Assembly: GCA_020161245.1 (NCBI GenBank)
Contig: JAIUOK010000023.1
Coordinates: 1-64,000 of the forward strand
Origin: Actinomycetota bacterium
GTDB lineage: Bacteria > Actinomycetota > Actinomycetes > S36-B12 > CAIYMF01
Length of the DNA: 64,000 bases
Direction: 5' to 3'
A program made the position numbers and the translations under genes. Numbering within the stretch: the first letter of the stretch is position 1; every line of letters begins with the position of its first letter. Positions 1 through 8,282 of the stretch are shown here, one piece after another. Under the pieces are notes generated by a model, which was not told the DNA's origin, ran no database searches, and saw only the letters and a program-made list of their open reading frames with translations.

Positions 1-1
1 G

Positions 2-199
2 CTGGTGGCTCGCCGCCCGCTGAGCGCCACGGCTCCGGCGATGTGGCTCACCGTCCTCGCGCCCAGGGCAGCCGGGGTGGGCGACTCCGCCGTGACGACG
101 TCCGCGAGCCTGAGCTCGACGCGCGCGCACCTGCGCATCACGACGACGGCAGGCTCCTGGGTCGTCGACGTCAGCCGCACGTCGGCCGCGACCAGCTGA
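2..199 (+). CDS. possible 3' end of an unidentified gene entering from the left edge
   Basis: An open plus-strand frame runs from the left edge to a TGA at 197-199. Nearly every third codon position is G or C, as in real genes here. The opposite strand is also open with high GC at third positions, so the strand is not certain. If real, it would be the C-terminal 65 residues of a protein converging on the hemerythrin gene. No motif is recognisable and no function is proposed. Confidence 0.25.
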   Translation: MVARRPLSATAPAMWLTVLAPRAAGVGDSAVTTSASLSSTRAHLRITTTAGSWVVDVSRTSAATS

Positions 200-226
200 C
201 CTCGCACTCCATCTGCCGGCCGTGGC

Positions 227-733
227 TCAGGCCGGGAGGTGCTCCTCGACGTACTCCTCCGGGTCGAGGTCGCGGGGGCCGACGCCGTCGTGGTTCTCCG
301 CCTCGTACGACAGCAGCGCGACGGCGGTCTCGTGCCGCAGATCGAGGTCGGCGTAGCGGCGGAAGTCGGCGAGGTCGTCGCGCTCCTCCTCCGCCATGTG
401 GTCGCTGTTGGCCTTCTCGGCCGCGACGACGGCGTCCCACCAGGCCGTCGTCCCCGGCTCGTGCCGGCGCGACTCCGCAATGGCATCGCGGATCTCGCCG
501 TGGTCCTTGATCGCATCCTCGGTCTCGTCGGCGGCCTCCTCGCCGCGGACCTCGAGCAGCATCGGGTAGAAGTGCTCCTCCTCGGCCGCGGCATGGACCT
601 CGAGCACGCGCGCGAGATCCCCCCACAGCGTCGCCACACGCGCTGTGTCGCTGTCGCCGCGCAGCTCGTGCAGGGCGAGGAAGAGGCGCCGCTGCTCGGC
701 GTGCTGGTCGAGGATGACGTCGGTGACGTCCAC
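227..733 (-). CDS. hemerythrin-like (HHE) domain protein
   Basis: A 168-residue protein whose whole length looks like one four-helix HHE cation-binding domain. It starts VTDVILDQHAEQRRLF, then has HAAAEEEHFYP near residue 50, DHGEIRD near 75 and NSDHMAEEE near 105; these His and Glu residues are the usual di-iron ligands. The family binds a di-iron centre and is linked to oxygen, NO or iron handling in the cytoplasm. The GTG start at 733 was chosen because AGGAG lies six bases upstream and homology begins there; open frame continues upstream but looks non-coding. It is a single gene convergent with whatever lies at the left edge. The substrate cannot be told from sequence. Confidence 0.85.
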   Translation of the reverse strand: MDVTDVILDQHAEQRRLFLALHELRGDSDTARVATLWGDLARVLEVHAAAEEEHFYPMLLEVRGEEAADETEDAIKDHGEIRDAIAESRRHEPGTTAWWDAVVAAEKANSDHMAEEERDDLADFRRYADLDLRHETAVALLSYEAENHDGVGPRDLDPEEYVEEHLPA

Positions 734-971
734 GTCTGCTCCTGGCGGCGGGGGGTCGGGGTAGGCCCGCGCGGAGGTGTCCGGTACCCGTTCGCGGCGG
801 CGGCGAACCCTCTCGCGCCACCCGTGTGGCTCAACCCACAGTCCCGCAGCGCGGTCCTGGGCCGGCTTCGTGAACGAGCGTTGAGGGTCGCGAGAGCGGG
901 AGTATGTGGCCCCGCGCCAGCGTGGACGGCGCGGGGACGAGGACGTCCCCCTCGGGGGAACGGGGAGCGGT

Positions 972-1253
972 ATGAGCGACGTCGAGGTATCGGCGGCCAT
1001 CAAGGTGCGCTTCGCCGGCGCCGGGCCGGAGGCCGTCGACCTCGCCGCGCAGCTGGCGGCGCGCGGCTTCGAGGTGCAGTGGAGCGAGGTCGGCGAGGCG
1101 CGCGCTGCGTTCACGGCCACCGCCGACCGCTACGTCGCCATCCCCGGCGACGAGGCGCTCGACCTCCTCCCGTGGGCGCTCGGCGGTCGGTCGGTGAGCA
1201 GCCTCGGACGCCCCGACCCGGTCCAGGAGCACGCGGGCGCCACCGCGTCCTGA
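972..1253 (+). CDS. small hypothetical protein
   Basis: A 93-residue, acidic and alanine-rich protein of unknown function. The ATG at 972 follows GGGGAG at good spacing. The sequence suggests a small alpha/beta fold (AIKVRFAG, then VDLAAQLAARGFEVQW), but no family is recognised. It is soluble, with no signal peptide or membrane segment. It lies 180 bases upstream of cheA on the same strand, and the sigma-28-type promoter lies between them, so it is probably not part of the chemotaxis operon. The tail after about residue 75 is low complexity. Confidence 0.55.
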   Translation: MSDVEVSAAIKVRFAGAGPEAVDLAAQLAARGFEVQWSEVGEARAAFTATADRYVAIPGDEALDLLPWALGGRSVSSLGRPDPVQEHAGATAS

Positions 1254-1346
1254 GGCCCCGTCGAGCCGGCCGGCGAGCCTGCCGCGCGCTCGTCTTGCGC
1301 CCTCGGTGAGCCAGCGACAGCGGGGCTCGACCTGGCGCCGGAATCC

Positions 1347-1372
1347 CTCAGCCGCCCCAGGGGGCGGCCGAT
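1347..1372 (+). promoter_or_regulatory. sigma-28 (FliA) type promoter of the chemotaxis operon
   Basis: CTCAG at 1347-1351, a 15-base spacer and GCCGAT at 1367-1372, 60 bases before the cheA start. The same two boxes with the same spacing precede seven other motility transcription units in this window. The -10 box matches the known GCCGATAA element of the FliA/SigD/WhiG family. Confidence 0.8.
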
Positions 1373-1432
1373 GGGAGCGCGTAGACCCCGGCGGGACGGA
1401 AGCCCGGGGCACTCTGGCAGCGAGGTACGCGC

Positions 1433-3748
1433 ATGAGCGACGCGCCCGTGTTCGCCGACGGTCTCGACGAGATCGCCCAGGAGTTCCTGGTCGAGAGCTA
1501 CGAGAACCTCGACGAGCTCGATCGAGCACTGGTGGCGCTGGAGAAGGAGCCCAACTCCCGGCCCCTCCTCGCGTCGATCTTCCGCACGATCCACACCATC
1601 AAGGGCACCAGCGGCTTCCTGGCGTTCAACGGCCTCGAGCGCGTGACCCACGTCGGCGAGAACGTGCTGTCGCGTCTGCGCGACGGCCACCTCGAGCTGA
1701 CGCCGGAGATCGCCACGGTGCTCCTGCAGATGGTCGACGTCGTGCGCGCGCTGCTCGGCACGATCGAGCAGACCGGCGCCGAGGGCGACGTCGACACGGC
1801 AGCGGTGGAGGCGGCGCTCGCGCGCGTCCTCGACCCGCAGGCCGCCCCGGCCGAGCCCGAGGCCGCCGCCCCCGCGCCCGCCGAGGACGCCCCGGTCCTC
1901 GACGACACCGACGCCGCCGACGGCGCAGCCGACGAGGCCGACGGGCCTGCCGAGCTGCTCGCGAAGCCGGACGTCGAGGAGGAGACCCCCGTGCAGCAGG
2001 TCCTCGAGAAGGCCCCCGTCGCGCCGGCCGCGCCGGCGCCCGCGGCCGTCGAGCACGTCGACGCCCCCGCGCACCCCGAGGAGGGGGAGCAGCGCCGCAG
2101 CATCGCCGACTCGAGCATCCGCGTCGACGTCGGCCTGCTCGACCAGCTCATGCGCATGGTCGGCGAGCTCGTCCTCACCCGCAACCAGGTCGTGCAGTAC
2201 ACCGCCGACCTGCAGAACGTGGAGCTGCAGCGAGCCTCCCAGCGCCTCAACCTCATCGCCTCCGAGCTGCAGGAGGGCGTCATGAAGACGCGCATGCAGC
2301 CGATCGAGGGCGTGTGGTCGCGGCTGCCGCGCGTCGTGCGCGACCTCGGCGCGCAGTGCGGCAAGCAGGTCAAGCTGGTGATGGAGGGCCGGGAGACCGA
2401 GCTCGACCGCACCCTGCTCGAGGCCGTCAAGGACCCGCTGACCCACCTCGTACGCAACGCCGTCGACCACGGCCTCGAGACCCCGGCCGACCGCGTCGCC
2501 GCGGGCAAGCCGGCCGAGGGCACGCTCACGCTGAAGGCCTACCACGAGAGCGGCCAGGTCGTCGTCGAGGTCAGCGACGACGGGCGCGGCATGGATCCCG
2601 TCCGCATCGGCAACAAGGCCGTCGACAACGGTCTCGTGAGCCGCGAGCAGCTCGGCCGCATGGCCGAGCGCGAGGTCCTCGACCTCATCTTCCGCCCCGG
2701 CTTCTCCACCGCCGAGCAGGTCACCAACGTCTCGGGCCGCGGCGTCGGCATGGACGTCGTGCGCACCAACATCGAGAAGATCGGCGGCTCGGTCGACATC
2801 CAGAGCGTGCTCGGCGAGGGCTCCACGGTCCGCGTCCGCATCCCGCTCACCCTGGCGATCATCCCGGCGCTCGTCGTGCGCCAGGGCGGCGAGATGTACT
2901 GCATCCCGCAGGTGAGCCTGCTCGAGCTCGTCCGCATCGAGGGCGAGTCCGAGGGCGTCGGCCCCCAGATCGAGCACGTCGCCGGAGCGCCGGTCCACCG
3001 CCTGCGCGGCAACCTGCTCCCGCTGGTCTTCCTCTCCGAGCAGCTCGAGCTGGCGCGCGAGAGCCGCGAGGCGCTCAACATCGTCGTCCTGCAGAGCGAG
3101 GGCACGCAGTTCGGCCTCGTCGTCGAGGACGTCGTCGACACCCAGGAGATCGTGGTGCGGCCGCTGTCGCGCCAGATCAAGCACGTCGAGGGCTTCGCCG
3201 GCGCCACCATCACGGGCGACGGCCGGGTGGCGCTCATCCTCGACATCGCCGGCCTGTCGCAGCGCGCCAAGGCCGTCGGCGGGTCGCTGTCCGCGATGAG
3301 CATCGAGGAGCAGCTCTCGTCCGAGGACTGGGACGCCAACGGCCTCCTGGTCTGCCGCGTCGGCGAGGACCGCCGCGTCGCACTGCCGATGGGCGACATC
3401 GCGCGCCTCGAGGAGTTCTCCGACGGCGACATCGAGCACGCCGGCGACACCCAGGTCGTGCAGTACCGCGGCGAGCTGATGAAGCTCGTCCACGTCGGGT
3501 CGCTGCTCGGCCTCGCCGGCCAGATGCACGCCGACCGCTACTCCGTGGTGGTGCACCGCCACGACGGCGAGCAGCCGCTCGGGTTCGTCGTCGAGGAGAT
3601 CCTCGACGTCATCGAGCAGGAGCTGCAGCTCAGCGACGTCGGCACCCGCGGCGGGCTGCAGGGCTCTGCGGTGCTGCAGGGCTTCGTCACCGACATCGTC
3701 GACATCCCGGCCCTCGTGGCCGCCGCCCGCGGAGGCATGTATGTCTGA
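1433..3748 (+). CDS. cheA: chemotaxis histidine kinase CheA with two CheW-like domains
   Basis: A 771-residue cytoplasmic kinase that phosphorylates CheY and CheB on signals from chemoreceptors. An N-terminal HPt domain carries the phospho-accepting His54 in HTIKGTSGF. An acidic Pro/Ala linker occupies about 140-220. The dimerisation helices start near 225. The ATPase domain shows an N box (LVRNAVDHG, near 340), G1 (DDGRGMD, near 385) and G2 (GVGMDVV, near 440). A first CheW-like (P5) domain spans about 475-610. A second, shorter CheW-like domain follows at about 630-765 (LPMGDIARLEEF, YRGELMKLVHV). Most CheA proteins have only one. The P2 CheY-binding domain is not obvious. It is the first gene of the operon and overlaps cheW by eight bases. 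Confidence 0.97.
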   Translation: MSDAPVFADGLDEIAQEFLVESYENLDELDRALVALEKEPNSRPLLASIFRTIHTIKGTSGFLAFNGLERVTHVGENVLSRLRDGHLELTPEIATVLLQMVDVVRALLGTIEQTGAEGDVDTAAVEAALARVLDPQAAPAEPEAAAPAPAEDAPVLDDTDAADGAADEADGPAELLAKPDVEEETPVQQVLEKAPVAPAAPAPAAVEHVDAPAHPEEGEQRRSIADSSIRVDVGLLDQLMRMVGELVLTRNQVVQYTADLQNVELQRASQRLNLIASELQEGVMKTRMQPIEGVWSRLPRVVRDLGAQCGKQVKLVMEGRETELDRTLLEAVKDPLTHLVRNAVDHGLETPADRVAAGKPAEGTLTLKAYHESGQVVVEVSDDGRGMDPVRIGNKAVDNGLVSREQLGRMAEREVLDLIFRPGFSTAEQVTNVSGRGVGMDVVRTNIEKIGGSVDIQSVLGEGSTVRVRIPLTLAIIPALVVRQGGEMYCIPQVSLLELVRIEGESEGVGPQIEHVAGAPVHRLRGNLLPLVFLSEQLELARESREALNIVVLQSEGTQFGLVVEDVVDTQEIVVRPLSRQIKHVEGFAGATITGDGRVALILDIAGLSQRAKAVGGSLSAMSIEEQLSSEDWDANGLLVCRVGEDRRVALPMGDIARLEEFSDGDIEHAGDTQVVQYRGELMKLVHVGSLLGLAGQMHADRYSVVVHRHDGEQPLGFVVEEILDVIEQELQLSDVGTRGGLQGSAVLQGFVTDIVDIPALVAAARGGMYV

Positions 3749-4208
3749 GCTCTCCCAGCTCGCCCAGCTGTGCACCTTCACCGTCGACGACCTCTACCTC
3801 GGGGTCGACGTCACCGAGGTGCAGGAGGTCATCCGCTACCAGGCGATGACCGTCGTGCCGCTGGCGCCGCCGGTCGTGCGCGGCCTCATCAACCTGCGCG
3901 GACAGATCGTCACCGCGCTCGACCTTCGCTCGATGCTCGGCCTGCCCGAGGCGTCCAGCGACGAGCTGCCCGTCAACGTCGTCATCCGGGACGGCGCCGA
4001 CGAGGCCGTGAGCCTGCTGGTCGACCAGATCGGCGACGTCGTCGACGTCGACGAGATCGCGTTCGAGGACGTCCCGCCGACGCTCACCGGCCCCGCCCGC
4101 GAGCTCGTGCTCGGCGCCTACAAGCTGCCCGGCCGCCTGCTGCTCGTCCTCGACACCCGCAAGGTGCAGGACGTCCACCTGCGCGGCCTCGCCGCCGCCA
4201 GCGCCTGA
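3741..4208 (+). CDS. cheW: chemotaxis coupling protein CheW
   Basis: A 155-residue single-domain scaffold that links CheA to chemoreceptors. It shows the CheW fold throughout: CTFTVDDLYLGVDVTEVQEVI at the N-terminus, the signature VRGLINLRGQIVTALDL near 50-66 and LLVDQIGDVVDV near 92. The ATG at 3741 overlaps the end of cheA, which suggests coupled translation. No methyl-accepting receptor is encoded in this window, so its receptor partners must lie elsewhere. Confidence 0.96.
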   Translation: MSELSQLAQLCTFTVDDLYLGVDVTEVQEVIRYQAMTVVPLAPPVVRGLINLRGQIVTALDLRSMLGLPEASSDELPVNVVIRDGADEAVSLLVDQIGDVVDVDEIAFEDVPPTLTGPARELVLGAYKLPGRLLLVLDTRKVQDVHLRGLAAASA

Positions 4209-4270
4209 CCGCGCACCGCCCGCACAACCACCCGCCCACCGACCGACCGAGAGACCAGGAGGAGCAGACC

Positions 4271-5602
4271 GTGGACCCGATCCGCGTGCTCGTGGTGGAC
4301 GACACCGCCGTCGTCCGCCGCCTGGTCACGGACGTGCTGCAGGAGGCCGAGGGCATCGAGGTCGCCGGCACGGCGTCCAACGGCCGTCACGCCCTGCAGC
4401 AGATCGGCCTGCTCCGCCCCGACGTCGTCACCCTCGACGTCGAGATGCCGGTGATGGACGGTCTGACGACCCTCGCCGAGCTGCGCCACCGCTGGCCGGA
4501 CCTGCCGGTCATCATGTTCAGCACGCTCACCGCGCGCGGCGCCTCGGCCACCCTCGACGCGCTGTCCCTGGGCGCGAACGACTACGTGACCAAGCCGTCG
4601 GCCACCCGCAACCGCGAGGCGGCCCTCGAGGCGGTCCGCGACTCCCTGCTGCCGCTGGTCCACCTGTGGGGGCACCGCAAGCACCGTGCGACGCCGGGCG
4701 CACTGCCGGTGCCCGGCCGTGCCGTGGGCCCGCGCCCCGCGGGCGGCCGCCCCGCCCCCGGTCCCGCCGTCGGCCCGAAGCCGCCGGCACCGCCCGCCGC
4801 TCCCGCAGCACCGTCGTCGGCCGCGCCCACAGCCCCGTCCGCCCCTGCGCGCCCGGGCTCCCTCGCGCCGCGCAGCGGGACGCCGTCGCCCTCCCGGCCG
4901 GCCGCGCACGTCGCGCGTCCCGCCAGCACCGCCCCGGCCGGCGCAGCGGCAGCTGCCGCGCGCACGGTCCCGCGGTCCCCAGTCCCGCTCGACCGCCGCC
5001 CCCCGCTCGGTGTCGTCATCGGCATCAGCACAGGCGGCCCTCAGGCGCTGCAGCGCGTCATCCCCATGCTGCCGCGCACGCTGTCCGTGCCCGTCGTCGT
5101 CGTCCAGCACATGCCGCCGGTGTTCACCCGGCTGCTCGCCGAGCGCCTCGACGCCTCCTGCGTCGTGCCTGTGCGCGAGAGCGAGGACGGCATGGTGGTC
5201 GAGGCGGGCCACGTGTACATCGCGGCTGGCGGGTGCCACACCCGCATCGCGATGGAGGCAGGCGTCCTCGTGCTCCGGCTCGACGACGCCCCACCGGAGA
5301 ACTCCTGCCGGCCTGCCGTCGACTTCACCATGAGGTCGGCCCATGCCGTGTGGGGCTCCCGCACCCTCGCCGTCGTCATGACGGGGATGGGTCAGGACGG
5401 CCTCGAAGGGGCGCGCCTGCTGCGCGCCGCCGGCGGGTCCGTGTTCGTGCAGGACGAGCCGTCCTCGGTGGTCTGGGGCATGCCCGGCGCCATCGAGAAG
5501 GACGGCATCGCGGAGCGAGTCCTGCCGCTCGACGACATCGCCGGCGCGATCGTCATGGCCACCGACCGCTCATTCGATCTCTCCAGGACGGGGACGCGAT
5601 GA
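4271..5602 (+). CDS. cheB: chemotaxis response regulator protein-glutamate methylesterase CheB
   Basis: A 443-residue two-domain enzyme that removes methyl groups from chemoreceptors when phosphorylated by CheA. The receiver domain (about 1-120) has the acidic pair VVDDT and phospho-acceptor Asp56 in LDVEMPVMDG. A Pro/Ala-rich linker of about 115 residues follows, longer than usual. The C-terminal methylesterase domain has the catalytic triad Ser253 (GISTGGPQ), His280 (VQHMPP) and Asp376 (TGMGQDG). The GTG at 4271 is preceded by a strong AGGAGGAG; frame upstream of it is non-coding. Its stop overlaps the cheR start (ATGA). Confidence 0.95.
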   Translation: MDPIRVLVVDDTAVVRRLVTDVLQEAEGIEVAGTASNGRHALQQIGLLRPDVVTLDVEMPVMDGLTTLAELRHRWPDLPVIMFSTLTARGASATLDALSLGANDYVTKPSATRNREAALEAVRDSLLPLVHLWGHRKHRATPGALPVPGRAVGPRPAGGRPAPGPAVGPKPPAPPAAPAAPSSAAPTAPSAPARPGSLAPRSGTPSPSRPAAHVARPASTAPAGAAAAAARTVPRSPVPLDRRPPLGVVIGISTGGPQALQRVIPMLPRTLSVPVVVVQHMPPVFTRLLAERLDASCVVPVRESEDGMVVEAGHVYIAAGGCHTRIAMEAGVLVLRLDDAPPENSCRPAVDFTMRSAHAVWGSRTLAVVMTGMGQDGLEGARLLRAAGGSVFVQDEPSSVVWGMPGAIEKDGIAERVLPLDDIAGAIVMATDRSFDLSRTGTR

Positions 5603-6444
5603 CAGCGACCACCACTGCTACCGCTCCGCCTTCACCGGCGGACCTCGCGACGATCAGCACGTACGTCGAGTCGAGGTCGGCGATCCTCTGCCCAGCGGAC
5701 AAGCACTACCTGTTCGAGGCGCGGCTGCGCCCGGTCATGCGCAAGCACGGCCTGGCGGATCTGCGCGATCTGGCCTCCAAGCTGCGGATGAACGCCAACC
5801 CGTCGCTCGGTGAGGACGTCGTCGATGCGATGACGACGAACGAGACGTCGTGGTTCCGCGACATCCACCCGTTCGAGTCGCTCCGTACGACGATCCTGCC
5901 CGAGCTCATGGCGGCCAAGCACAACCGCAGCCTCACCATCTGGAGCGCCGCGAGCTCGACAGGCCAGGAGCTCTACAGCCTGGCCATGATGATCGACCTG
6001 CAGATGCCCGAGCTGCACGGGTGGGACGTGCGTCTGCACGGCACCGACCTGTCGCGCGAGGTCATCGCGCAGGCCAAGGCCGGCCGCTACTCCGCCCTTG
6101 AGGTGAATCGCGGTCTGCCCGCCCAGTACCTCGCCCGCTACATGGTGCGCGACGGCGCGCACTACGTGGTGAGCGAGAACCTGCGCCGCAAGGCGAGCTG
6201 GGACCGCCTCAACTTCGTCGCGCCGTGGCCCCCGCTGCCGCGGTTCGACGTCGTGCTCTGCCGCAACGTCCTCATCTACTTCGACATGGACGTCAGGGCG
6301 AAGATCCTCCGCAAGATCCGGGACACGATCGTGCCCGGCGGCTACCTGCTGCTCGGCAGCTCCGAGACGTCGATCGGCGACGTCGAGGGCTTCCAGCGAC
6401 TCGTTATCGGTCGCACGACCGTCTACCGGAAGGAGCATCGCTGA
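5599..6444 (+). CDS. cheR: chemotaxis protein methyltransferase CheR
   Basis: A 281-residue S-adenosylmethionine-dependent methyltransferase that methylates glutamates of chemoreceptors, opposing CheB. An N-terminal helical domain includes TNETSWFRD near residue 80. The catalytic domain follows, with the SAM-binding motif IWSAASSTGQELYSLA and the conserved FDVVLCRNVLIYF near 220 and LLLGSSET near 255. No C-terminal receptor-tethering pentapeptide motif or TPR is present. The start overlaps the cheB stop by four bases. Confidence 0.95.
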   Translation: MTATTTATAPPSPADLATISTYVESRSAILCPADKHYLFEARLRPVMRKHGLADLRDLASKLRMNANPSLGEDVVDAMTTNETSWFRDIHPFESLRTTILPELMAAKHNRSLTIWSAASSTGQELYSLAMMIDLQMPELHGWDVRLHGTDLSREVIAQAKAGRYSALEVNRGLPAQYLARYMVRDGAHYVVSENLRRKASWDRLNFVAPWPPLPRFDVVLCRNVLIYFDMDVRAKILRKIRDTIVPGGYLLLGSSETSIGDVEGFQRLVIGRTTVYRKEHR

Positions 6445-6821
6445 TGCTTGCCATGGTCATCGACGACTCCCGCGCGATGCGTTCGATCCTTCGACGCATC
6501 GTCACGGAGCTCGGGTTCGAGTGCGTCGAGGCGGCTGACGGCCAGGACGCCCTCGACAAGATGAGCGAGGGCCCGGTCCCCGACCTCGCCCTCATCGACT
6601 GGAACATGCCGGTGCTGGACGGGCTGTCGTTCGTCACGTCGGTGCGGGAGAACCGCGACTGGCGCGACGTCACGCTGATGATGGTGACCACCGAGGGGGA
6701 GCACGCGCAGATCGTCCGCGCCCTCGCCGCCGGTGCTCACGAGTACGTCATCAAGCCGTTCACGCCCGACGCCATCCAGGAGAAGCTCCAGCTGCTCGGG
6801 CTGGTGGGGGTGGAGGCGTGA
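6444..6821 (+). CDS. cheY: CheY-like single-domain response regulator (first copy)
   Basis: A 125-residue receiver domain with no output domain. It has the Asp7-Asp8 acidic pair, phospho-acceptor Asp52 in LIDWNMPVLDG, Thr82/Thr83 in VTTEG and Lys104 in VIKPF, so all catalytic positions are intact. CheY proteins bind the flagellar switch FliM when phosphorylated. A second CheY follows two genes later; which one drives the motor cannot be told. It overlaps the cheR stop and the start of the cheX-like gene (TGATG), so translation is probably coupled. Confidence 0.93.
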   Translation: MLAMVIDDSRAMRSILRRIVTELGFECVEAADGQDALDKMSEGPVPDLALIDWNMPVLDGLSFVTSVRENRDWRDVTLMMVTTEGEHAQIVRALAAGAHEYVIKPFTPDAIQEKLQLLGLVGVEA

Positions 6822-7261
6822 TGAGTGTCCTCGCACTCGCTCCTGAGGAGTTCAAGTGCATCGTCGACGAGGTGTGGGCGTCCCTGCTGGTGCCCGTGCC
6901 CGTCGACGCCGACCAGGTCAACGGCGAGGCCGCCACGTTCGTGGCCGGCTTCGTCGAGATCCAGGGCGGCTGGGTCGGCCGGGTGAGCGTCGAGACGACC
7001 GACCGCGGCGCCGTCGCGATCGCGTCCCAGATGCTCATGGTCCCGACCGACGAGCTGACCCAGGCCGATCTCGTCGACGCGGTCGGCGAGCTCGCCAACA
7101 TCGTCGGCGGCTCGGTGAAGTCGTGCGTCGAGGGTCACTCGACGCTCTCGTTGCCGGCCGTCGTGCCGGTGCAGGAGATCGGCGACCACGAGGCGCAGCT
7201 CGAGGTCGTGTCCCAGTGGCAGGAGCACCCGCTCCGCGTCCGCGTGCTCGCGGTGGCGTGA
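6821..7261 (+). CDS. cheX: CheX/CheC-family phosphatase of CheY-P
   Basis: A 146-residue protein. The segment DLVDAVGELANIVGGSVKS near residues 83-101 contains the E-x2-N phosphatase signature (Glu90, Asn93) followed by the glycine turn seen in CheX and CheC. These proteins dephosphorylate CheY-P and set adaptation timing. Only one such signature is present, which favours CheX over two-site CheC. The ATG at 6821 was preferred to the adjacent GTG at 6818. It lies between the two cheY copies, as expected for a CheY phosphatase. Confidence 0.8.
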   Translation: MSVLALAPEEFKCIVDEVWASLLVPVPVDADQVNGEAATFVAGFVEIQGGWVGRVSVETTDRGAVAIASQMLMVPTDELTQADLVDAVGELANIVGGSVKSCVEGHSTLSLPAVVPVQEIGDHEAQLEVVSQWQEHPLRVRVLAVA

Positions 7262-7274
7262 AGGTAGGTCTGCC

Positions 7275-7637
7275 ATGAAGGTCCTGATCGTCGACGACAG
7301 CCGGGTGATGCGGCAGATCGTGACGCGCACGCTGCGCCAGGCCGGGTACACCGAGCTCGACCTCGTCGAGGCGTCGAACGGTCTGGAGGCCTACGACGTG
7401 GTCCAGAAGGAGAGCCCGGATCTCGTGCTCTGCGACTGGAACATGCCCGAGATGAACGGCTACGACCTGCTCAAGAGCCTGCGCGGCCGGGGGCACGAGG
7501 TGCCCTTCGGCTTCGTCACCTCCGAGAGCACGCACGAGATGCGCGACAAGGCGACGACGGCCGGCGCGCTGTTCCTCGTCGCCAAGCCGTTCACCCCCGA
7601 AGACTTCAAGGAGGCGCTCTCGCCCGTCCTGGGCTAG
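7275..7637 (+). CDS. cheY: CheY-like single-domain response regulator (second copy)
   Basis: A 120-residue receiver domain close to canonical CheY: IVDDSRVMR at the N-terminus, phospho-acceptor Asp54 in LCDWNMPEMNG, Thr82/Ser83 in VTSES and Lys104 in VAKPF. It differs clearly from the copy at 6444, so the pair is an old duplication or separate acquisition. Two CheY proteins commonly split the work into motor binding and phosphate sink. The start follows the cheX-like gene by 13 bases with an AGGT-type ribosome site. Confidence 0.94.
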   Translation: MKVLIVDDSRVMRQIVTRTLRQAGYTELDLVEASNGLEAYDVVQKESPDLVLCDWNMPEMNGYDLLKSLRGRGHEVPFGFVTSESTHEMRDKATTAGALFLVAKPFTPEDFKEALSPVLG

Positions 7638-7655
7638 AGCGCGAGAGGAACTGCC

Positions 7656-8141
7656 ATGACCACCGTTGTCCTTCCCAGCCCGAAGGATGTCCGCGACATG
7701 TTCGAGGGTCTCCTCGGACGCGGGGTCGAGGTCGGCCCTGGCGAGCCCGTGCTCGTGTCGCAGACGACGTGGGCCGCCGTCGGCGCCTACGTCGAGGACA
7801 ACCTCTCGCTCTCGGCCGTCGTGGCGGCGGATGTGCCGCTCGCGGCGTACGCCGGCGCCGCGTTGGGCCTGCTCCCGCTCGGCGGGGCCCAGGACTCGAT
7901 CGGCCTCGGCACCGTCGACGGCGCGATGTGGGAGAACTTCGCCGAGCTGCTGCAGATCGGCGTGTCCCTGCTCAACCACGACGGCGCGCCCCATGTCCGT
8001 CTCTACGAGACGTTCCCGCCCGGCGAGCTGCCCGACGTCGACGTCCTCGAGCTCATGCGCGGCATGGGACGCCGCGTCGACCTGCACGTGGCCATCGCCG
8101 GCTACGGCGGCGGCTCGCTGTCGATCGTGCGCCGTATCTGA
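7656..8141 (+). CDS. uncharacterised chemotaxis-operon protein, possibly CheX-like without catalytic Asn
   Basis: A 161-residue soluble protein, the last gene of the chemotaxis operon. No family is recognised with confidence. The segment VDGAMWENFAELLQIGVSLLN (about 87-107) resembles in spacing and hydrophobicity the ELANIVGGSVKS helix of the CheX-like protein encoded two genes upstream, but with Gln where the catalytic Asn should be. A beta-rich C-terminus (VDLHVAIAGYGGGSLSIV) also fits the CheC/CheX/FliY fold. It may be a non-catalytic partner of the phosphatase or switch. AGAGGAA precedes the ATG. The hairpin at 8235-8270 ends the operon. Confidence 0.8.
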   Translation: MTTVVLPSPKDVRDMFEGLLGRGVEVGPGEPVLVSQTTWAAVGAYVEDNLSLSAVVAADVPLAAYAGAALGLLPLGGAQDSIGLGTVDGAMWENFAELLQIGVSLLNHDGAPHVRLYETFPPGELPDVDVLELMRGMGRRVDLHVAIAGYGGGSLSIVRRI

Positions 8142-8234
8142 CGCATCGCCTCCGACGCGCCCGCGTCGGACCACGAGCCCGGGCCCGCCCGTCGGGCCTG
8201 GTCGGCGCCGCACCGTCCCGCGTGCGCCGTGCCT

Positions 8235-8270
8235 GAAGGGGCCGGAGGGATCCATCCCTCCGGCCCCTTC
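8235..8270. terminator. bidirectional hairpin terminator
   Basis: A perfect inverted repeat: 17-base arms (8235-8251 and 8254-8270) around two bases. It lies between the convergent ends of the chemotaxis operon (stop at 8141) and the AraC/GyrI gene (stop at 8283), so it can serve both. There is no long T run, as is common in high-GC genomes. Confidence 0.75.
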
Positions 8271-8282
8271 GTCATCCCACGC

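Noticed and set aside
1130-3781. Very long open frame on the minus strand opposite cheA
   Set aside because: It is the antisense of cheA, kept open by extreme GC at third codon positions; its product is a meaningless Leu/Asp/Val-rich string, while the plus strand encodes all CheA motifs.
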